Source: Nostoc linckia NIES-25
Lineage (GTDB): Bacteria; Cyanobacteriota; Cyanobacteriia; Cyanobacteriales; Nostocaceae
Direction of reading: 5' to 3'
NCBI RefSeq assembly: GCF_002368035.1
Contig: NZ_AP018222.1
Coordinates: 5,781,738 to 5,845,737, forward strand
DNA length: 64,000 nucleotides
Shown here piece by piece: positions 47,901-56,900 of the stretch. Position numbers and translations under genes: made by a program. The notes under the pieces were generated by a model, which saw nothing but the letters and a program-made list of their open reading frames with translations, did no database searches and was not told the DNA's origin. Every line of letters starts with the position of its first letter. Within the stretch, counting starts at the first letter, position 1.

Positions 47901-50900
47901 TGGGCAAAGGATAGTGGTAATTGAACATCTCTCGGTCTTGGTAAGATGGGTGGCGCAGTCAGTTGTAACTTCTGTTGCTGTAACTGCTCAATCAATTGCG
48001 CTAATTCGGCAACTGTCCCTCCGGCAAACAACTCCCGCAATGGTAGTTCTACTTGAAAGTGGGAACGGATACGTGAAATTAGTTGCGTTGCTAGTAGCGA
48101 GTGTCCCCCAAGTTCAAAGAAGTTTTCGTGAATACCGACAAGCTCGACTTTCAAGACTTGCGCCCAAATTTGTGCCAGCAGTTCCTCAATTGGGGTGCGT
48201 GGGGCAACATATTTATCTTTGTCGCTCTGTAAATCTGGTGCTGGTAATGCCCGACGGTCTACTTTACCATTAGCAGTTAGTGGCATTTCCTCCAATATCA
48301 CGAAAGCCTGGGGCATCATGTAAGCAGGAAGTTTCGCTTTAAGCTCTTGGTGCAGTTGGTTAACTGTTAATTTACTGTGCTGATACGGTGCGACGTAGGC
48401 GACTAAGCGTTTTTCTGCTGGGATATCTTCGCGCAGGATTACACAACTAGCTTGTACATCAGCATTTTGATTAAGTACAGCTTCAATTTCACCCAACTCA
48501 ATACGGAAGCCCCGAATTTTGACTTGATTATCAATCCGCCCTAAGTATTCAATGTTGCCATCTGCCAAGTAGCGGACTAAATCCCCAGTCTTATACAGAC
48601 GGGAATGAGCTTTATTGTCAAAAGGATGAGCAATAAATTTCTCTTGTGTTAACTCGCTGCGGTTGAGATAACCCCGCGCCAAAGAAGCCCCACCAATATG
48701 CAGTTCTCCCGGCACACCAATGGGTACTGGCTGCAAATACTCATCTAATATGTAGACTTGTGCGTTAGCTATCGGGCGACCAATTGGCGGTGCAATCTTG
48801 TTCTCACCTCCATCAGCCACTACTACACCAGAAGTCGTGACAACTGTATTTTCCGTTGGGCCATAATTATTCACCACCTGGAAAGGCAGTAACTTGGACG
48901 GATAGCGATTGAGTTTATCACCCCCAGTCAGTAGCGTCCGCAAAGCTGTATTTTGCTTCCATTCCAAAGATAATAATTGCTCGGCTACTGGTGTTGGTAG
49001 AAAACTGATGGTGATGTTGTGAGATAGCAACCAATCTTGCAAATCTACCCCAGATCCCAAGATTCCCGGTTTGATTAAATAAATACTTGCCCCTGCGACC
49101 AGGTAAGGCCACAATTCCCACACAGCCGCATCAAAGGCGGTGGAAGCTACTTGCGTGGCTTTGTCGGATGGAGTGATTTCAAAAGTCCGTTGATGCCAGA
49201 ATACGAGATTGAGCAGTGCTTCATGGGCAACTAATACTCCTTTGGGCTTTCCGGTGGAACCGGAAGTATAAATTACATAGGCTAAATTCTTGGCGGTGGT
49301 CGTAGTAATCAGATTTTCTGAACTGTACTGTGAAATTACTGCTGCGTCAGTATCTAATAAGACTTGCTTTGCTGGATGAGTGGATAGTTTGTCAATCAGT
49401 TGCTGCTGGGTGAGCAATACTGGAACTTGAGCATCTCCTAACATGAAGCTCAGGCGATCGCTAGGATACTCACTGTCAAGTGGTAGATATGCACCACCAG
49501 CCTTGAGAATACCCAACTGTCCCACCACCATATCTAAACAACGCTCGACGCATATACCTACTAGGGTATCGGCTTCCACTCCCAAAGACTTGAGGTAGTG
49601 CGCCAACTGATTTGCGCGGCTATTTAACTGGCTATAGGTGAGTTGTTGATTTTCATACACCACCGCCACTGCATCCGGGGTACGCGCTACTTGTTCTTCA
49701 AATAATTGATGGATGCACTTATCAGTAGGATAGTCTACCGTTGTATCATTCCAATCAATTAATTGCTGTTGCTCAACGGCTGTCAGTATGGGTAGTTGAG
49801 CAATTCGCTCTTGGGGATTGGTAACAATTGCTTCCAACAATGTGACAAAATGACCCGTTAGCCGCTCAATCGTGGCTGCATCAAATAAGTCGGTATTATA
49901 CTCGAACACTCCCACTAGTCCAGTTGCAGTCTGTTCCATGCCCAAGGTTAAATCAAACTTAGCCGTGGCACTTTCTATTAGCAACTGACTCACAGTTAAT
50001 CCCGTCAACTGGGCGGTGGAGATGGGAGTATTCTGGAGGACAAACATTACTTGAAATATGGGTGTATGGCTTAAATTCCGTTCTGGCTGCAATGCCTCCA
50101 CCAACATTTCAAAAGGCAAATTCTGATGAGCATAAGCTCCCAAAGCGACTTCTCGCACGCGACCCAGTAATTCGTTAAAACTGGGATTGCCGGATAAGTC
50201 AGTCCGCATGACTAGGGTATTGACAAAAAAGCCAATTAACCCTTCTATCTCGGAGCGATCGCGGTTCGCAATGGGCGACCCCACTAAAATATCTGCTTGT
50301 CCAGTGTAGCGGTAAAGTAAGGTATCATAAGCTGCCAACAGCGTCATGAACAAAGTTACACCTTGTTCTTGGCTGAGTTTGGAGAGCTTATCAGTTAATT
50401 CAACAGACAGTTTAAACTGTTGATAGGCTCCAGCAAAAGTCTGTACAGCAGGTCTGGGGCGGTCTGTAGGCAACGCTAACAGGGTTGGCGCATCTGCTAG
50501 TTGTTTTTGCCAGTAGTTTAATTGATTTTGTAATACATCTCCTTGCAACCACTGTCTCTGCCAAATTGCGAAATCTGCGTACTGAATCGGCAGTGGTGTT
50601 AAAGGTGACGGCTGACCTTGAGCATAAGCATTGTACAGGGAAGCTAGTTCCGAGACAAATACAGTCATTGACCAACCATCAGAGACAATATGGTGCATAG
50701 AAGCTAACAATATATGCTCTGTCTGGTTTAGGATGACCAATATCGGCCTTACTAATGCTTGAGTTTCTAAATCAAATGCTTGGAAAGCTTGCTGTTGAAC
50801 GAATTGCTGTGCAGCTATTTCTATCTCACTTGTAGATAAATGCCTCAAATCAACAACTGATAACTGGCAATTTATTTCTGGTTGGATAACTTGAGTTGGG

Positions 50901-53900
50901 TTGCCATCAACAAGGACAAAATTGGTGCGTAAAGCCTCATGACGATTAATAATTTCTTGCAAGCTTTGTTCTAAGGCTTCTCGATTAAGAGTTCCGACTA
51001 GACGCAAAACTATGGGTAAGTTGTAGAAGGCGCTGTTCGGGTTTAACTGGTCTAAAAACCATAAACGTTGTTGAGCAAATGACAGTGGTAAGTCTGTATT
51101 CTCTGCTCTTGGTAATATAGCTGGCGCTGTTATTTCTTCTTGTTGCTGTAACTGTTGAATGTGTTGGGATAATTCAGCAACCGTTGGTGCAGCAAATAAA
51201 CTCCGCAGTGGTAATTCTACCTTCAAGCTGCTACGCACACGGGAAACCAATTGTGTTGCTAGTAGCGAGTGTCCGCCAAGCTCAAAGAAGTTATCATAGA
51301 TGCCCACAAGCTCGACTTTTAGCACTTGCGCCCAAATTACTGCCAAGATTTCTTCAATTGGGTTACGTGGCGCGACATACCGATCTAATAATTGACTATG
51401 TAAATCAGGTGCAGGCAAGGCGCGGCGGTCTAGTTTGCGGTTAGCAGAAAGTGGCAGAGCATCCAAGATAACTATTGCACTTGGAACCATATACTCTGGT
51501 AACTTTTCCTTGAGGAAGTTACGTACTTCGCCAATAGAGATTGTACTTCGACTTCGCTCAGTACAAGTCTGCTCTGGTTGCGGCACAATGTAAGCGACTA
51601 GGCGTTTATCACCTGGTGTATCCTCACGAACAATCGCACAAGACGCTTGTACATCACTTAGTTGACCCAGTACCGCTTCAACTTCGCCCAACTCAATGCG
51701 GAAACCCCGAATTTTAACTTGATTGTCAATACGTCCTAAAGATTCGAGTTTCCCGTCAGGTAAATAACGTGCCAAATCCCCAGTTTTGTATAATCTTTTC
51801 CCTCCTGCCTCCTGCCTCCTGCCTTCTGCCTTCTCAAAAGGGTTGGAAATAAATTTCTCTTGTGTTAACTCTGGTCGGTTGAAGTAGCCTTGAGCTAAAA
51901 GCGCACCTGCAATATACACTTCTCCTTGAACACCCACAGGTACAGGCTGTAGATATTTATCGAGGATGTAGATTTGGGTGTTAGAAATGGGTCGCCCAAT
52001 TGAAGGAAGTAGCGGCCAAGTATCTATTGCATTAGGCAAAGTATAACTAGTAGCTAAATGACTTTCTGAAGGCCCATACTGATTATGCAAAGTGATATCA
52101 GTTAATTGGCTCAACCAAAGAGAAATCGCAGGGGTAATTTGTAACTGTTCTCCAGAAGTAATAATTTCCCGCAAACCAGTATTAACTATGTCATTCCCCA
52201 AGGCGACTTCTGCAAGTTGCTGTAAGCCGACAACCGGGAGAAACATTCTCTGAATTTGTTTCTCTTCCAGAAAACCTAATAATGCTAAAGCATCACGGCG
52301 TAATTCTTCTGTAATTAAGAATAATGTACCGCCAGAACACCAAGTAGTGAAGATTTCTTGGAAGGAAACATCAAAGCTAACCGAAGCAAATTGTAGAGTT
52401 TTTGCGCCACGAGTAATTTTCAGGTTGTCCCGATGCCACAAGATATGATTGCAAAGGGCAAGCTGACTCATGGCTATACCCTTGGGTTGTCCTGTGGAGC
52501 CGGAAGTATAAATGATGTAAGTTAAGTGATGGGATTGTACGCCAGAAATGAGATTGTTTTGGCTGCACTGAGAGATTACTTCGGCTTCGGTATCCAAACA
52601 GATAACTCTTGCTTGATGCTGGGGTAGGTTATCAATTAATGATTGCTGTGTGACTAATACCGCAACTTGAGTATCTTCTACAATAAACCGCAACCGTTCT
52701 TGGGGATAGTTGGGGTCAAGTGGAACATAAGCGCCCCCCGCTTTAAGTATTCCCAACAGTCCGATAACCATTTCTGTTGAGCGTTCTACACACAGCCCAA
52801 CTAGGACATCTGCTCCTACGCCCACAGAGCGCAAGTGATGGGCTAGTTGGTTAGCACGGTAGTTTAATTGGGAGTAAGTCAGTTGTTGATTACCAAACAC
52901 TACCGCCACTCCATCTGGTGTCAGTTCTACCTGCTCCTCAAATAACTGATGAATGCACTTATGTAGTGGATAATCAACTCTTGTATCGTTCCACTCAACT
53001 AACAATTGTTGTTGCTCAACTTCACTCAGCAAGGGCAATTGAGAAATGTGCTGTTCTGGGTTAGCAGTCACACCTTCGAGCAAGTTGACGAGATGACTTG
53101 TCATGCGATCGATGGTAGTAAAATCAAACAAGTCTGTGTTGTATTCCCACAGTCCTCTCAGTCCTGTGGGGGTGTTCTGCATGATTAAGGTTAAGTCAAA
53201 CCTGGAAGTTGTACCTTTGATAAGGAAAGAATTGACATTTAACCCAGTTAAGTCTAATCCAGATGTAGGGGCATTCTGAAGGACAAACATTACTTGGAAC
53301 AGTGGCGTATGGCTGAGATCCCGTTCTGGTTGTAATGCTTCTACCAGCATTTCAAATGGCAAGTTTTGATGAGAGTATGCCTCCATTGCCATTTCCCGGA
53401 CGCGAGTCAGCAACTCGCTGAAGGTGGGGTTGCCTGCCAAGTCGCTACGCATGACTAAGGTATTGACAAAAAAGCCAATTAACCCTTCTATCTCTTGGCG
53501 ATCGCGGTTAGCAATTGGCGAACCCACCAAAATGTCTTCTGTACCTGTATAGCGATAAAGCAGAGTATCAAATGCTGCTAACAACGTCATGAACAAAGTT
53601 ACCCCTTGTTCTTGCCCCAGTTTTGTCAACTTATCAGTCAGTTCAAGAGACAGGGCAAACTCCTGATGTGTCCCGTTGTAAGTCTGCACAGCCGATCTTG
53701 GTCTGTCTGTTGGCAAAGACAAAAAGGTTGGTGCATCAGCAAGTTTTTGCTGCCAGTAATTCAATTGACTTTGTAGCACTTCTCCCTGCAACCACTGTCT
53801 CTGCCACAGGGCGAAATCTGCGTACTGAATTGGCAGTGGTGCTAAAGGTGACTCTTGACCTTGAGCATAAGCATTGTACAATGCTGCTAGTTCAGCGATA

Positions 53901-56900
53901 AACACACCCATTGACCAACCGTCAGAGACAATGTGGTGCATACATATTAATAATATGTGTTCCGCCTCCGACAATACTATTAATGTGGCTCTGACTAATG
54001 ATTCTGTTGCCAAGTCAAAGGGTTGGGTTGCTTGTTGTTGTAATAATTGCTGTGCAGCAATTTCTCTTTCGCTGGTAGATAAATGCTTAAAGTCAACAAC
54101 TGATAGTTTCCAATTCGTTCGACTTTGAATAACTTGAGTTGGTGTTCCATCAATTGTAATGAAGTTGGTGCGTAAGGCTTCGTGACGCGCAATTATATCT
54201 TGTAAGCTTTGTTCTAAGGCGGCAACTGCAAGAGTTCCTTCTAAACGTAATGCTTCGGGCATATTGTAGAAGGGACTATCCGGCTCGAATTGGTCTAAGA
54301 ACCACAAACGCTGTTGGGCATAAGATAGTACAAGTTGTGCGTTTTCTGCCTTGGGTAAAATGGGAGGTGCAGATAGTTCTGAGTTCTGTTGTTGTAACTG
54401 CCCTATAAATTGAGCTAATTCGGCTACAGTTGCAGCAGCAAATAACTCACGCAGTGGTAATTCCACTTTGAAGATGTTGCGAATGCGTGAAACTAATTGT
54501 GTTGCTAGTAGCGAGTGTCCGCCTAGTTCAAAGAAGTTATCATAAATGCCAACTTGCTCTACTTTCAGCACTTGCGCCCAAATTTGGGCTAATAGTTCTT
54601 CTGTTGGTGTACGTGGGGCGACATATTTTTCTAACAGTATGCTGTCTAAATCTGGTACTGGTAGGGCGCGGCGGTCAATTTTCCCGTTGGGTGTTAAGGG
54701 TAGAGCTTCAAGGAAAACTATGGCATTTGGAACCATGTATTCTGGTAACTTTTCTTTGAGGAAGCTACGCAGTTCGTTAACTTTCGGTGTACCTCGACTT
54801 CCTTCGGCTCCGCTCAGGACAGGTCGCTCAGTACAAGTCTGCTCTTTTTGAGCGACAATGTAGGCGACTAGGGTTTTGTTCCCTGGAACGTCTTCACGGG
54901 CGATGACACAATTGGCTTGTACGTGGGGATATTGGCTCAGGGCTGTTTCGATTTCGCCCAACTCAATGCGGAAGCCGCGTATTTTTACTTGATTGTCGAT
55001 ACGTCCCAGATATTCAATTGTGCCATCAGCTAAATACCTGACTAGATCCCCTGTTTTATATAATTTTGAGTTATCAAAAGGACTGAGGATGAATTTTTCT
55101 TGTGTTAACTCTGGAAGATTGAGGTAGCCTTTTGCCAAGCACTCACCCCCAATGTACAATTCTCCGGGTACACCGATGGGAACAGGTTGTAAACGCTTGT
55201 CTAAAATATATACAGTTCTGTTAGGCAGGGGACGACCAATAGGAATTTTGTAAAGATTGTTGCCTTGACTCAACTGCGGAGGAATTTCAAACAAGGTAGC
55301 TGTGATGGTCGTCTCTGTGGGGCCATAAGCGTTAATTAGACGAACACCAGACATTGAGCTTTGTTGCCAGAAGTTAACATATTCAGGCAATATGACATCT
55401 CCACCAACAACCACAAGTCTCAGATGTCTGTTGATATCTAAGACTTGTGATTTAGCCCACTCTTGAGTCACTTGTTGCCAATAAGCTGTGGGAAGATTAA
55501 TGACAGTCAGCCCAAAATCTAAAATTACTTTTTGGAAGTTTGCTGGAGTCCATACATCTGAGCCTCGCAGTACCAAAGTAGCCCCCACCATGAGGGTAGG
55601 AAATATCTGTTCTATTGAGGCATCGAAGTTTATTGAGGCGAACTGGAGTACGCGATCGCTCTTTTCAAGTGCGTAAGTTTGTTGAATAATACAGCAGTGG
55701 TTGGCGATCGCCCCATGTTGGATTAAAACACCTTTGGGTCTACCCGTAGAACCGGAAGTGTAAATCACATAAGCCAAGTTATCTGCTTGCACAGAAGTAA
55801 TCGAATTCTCTTGGCTTGACGCAGAGATAGATTGCCAGTCAGTATCTAAGCAGACAACCTGCGCTTGGTGCTGCGGTAATTTTTCCAATAATCTTTGTTG
55901 TGTCAGCAGTACCGCAACTTGAGCATCTTCTAACATGAAACTCAAGCGATCGCTCGGATACTCCGGATCGAGCGGTACGTAAGCACCCCCCGCTTTGAGA
56001 ATCCCCAATAGCCCCACCACCATTTCTATGGAGCGTTCTACACAAATACCCACTAAAGTATCTGATTTTACTCCCAGTGTTTGTAGATAGTTTGCCAGTT
56101 GGTTAGCGCGACAATTCAATTCATCATAGGTGAGTTGTTCATCTCCAAACACCACCGCTACTGCATTGGGTGTTCTGTGAACTTGCTCTTCAAACAACTG
56201 ATGAATACACTTATCCTTTGGGTAATCAGCTTGAGTGCTGCTGTTCCACTGGACTAATAACTGCTGTTGCTCAACTTGTGTCAGCAGAGGTAATTGAAAA
56301 ATAGGCTGAGTAGGATTAGTGACAATTCCTTCCAAGAGTGTGACAAAATGACCCGTCATCCGCTCAATGGTGCTAGAGTCAAACAAGTCAGTATTGTATT
56401 GCCAACAAAGTTGCAACACTTCCTGAGCTTCCATCACCATTAAATTCAGATCCAAATCTGCACCCCGTTGATGTCCGAGCAAGTACGGCTCCATCTGAAG
56501 TACTTGTGTTTCACTGTGCAGTAAATTCTCTTTTGGTTCGCACCAACGTTGTCTTTGCCAAGTGAAACTAACTTGACATAAAGGAGAACGACTGAGATCC
56601 CGTTGGGGCTGGAGTTGTTCTGCTAATAAAGAAAAAGGGTAATCTTGATGGTCTTGGGCTTCTCTAACCGTCTTACTGACTTGAGCAAGAAATTCGTTGA
56701 ACGTAGCGTTTTCGTTAACAGAAACTCGTAAAACGGTCAGGTTGACACAGTAACCGACAATCTCTCTGAAATCTCCATCCCACCGACCTCTCATTGGGCT
56801 GCCTATAAGAATGTCGGTTTGATTGGTGTAGCGGTAAAGTTGGACGTAAAATGCTGCTAGTAGAATCCGATAAAGGCTTGTTCCAGAAGTTAGAGCTAGA

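Noticed and set aside
36043..54851. Many plus-strand ORFs of 60-125 codons opposite the NRPS gene
   Set aside because: They recur at equivalent places in each module and are antisense shadows of conserved NRPS motifs with no coding signal of their own.
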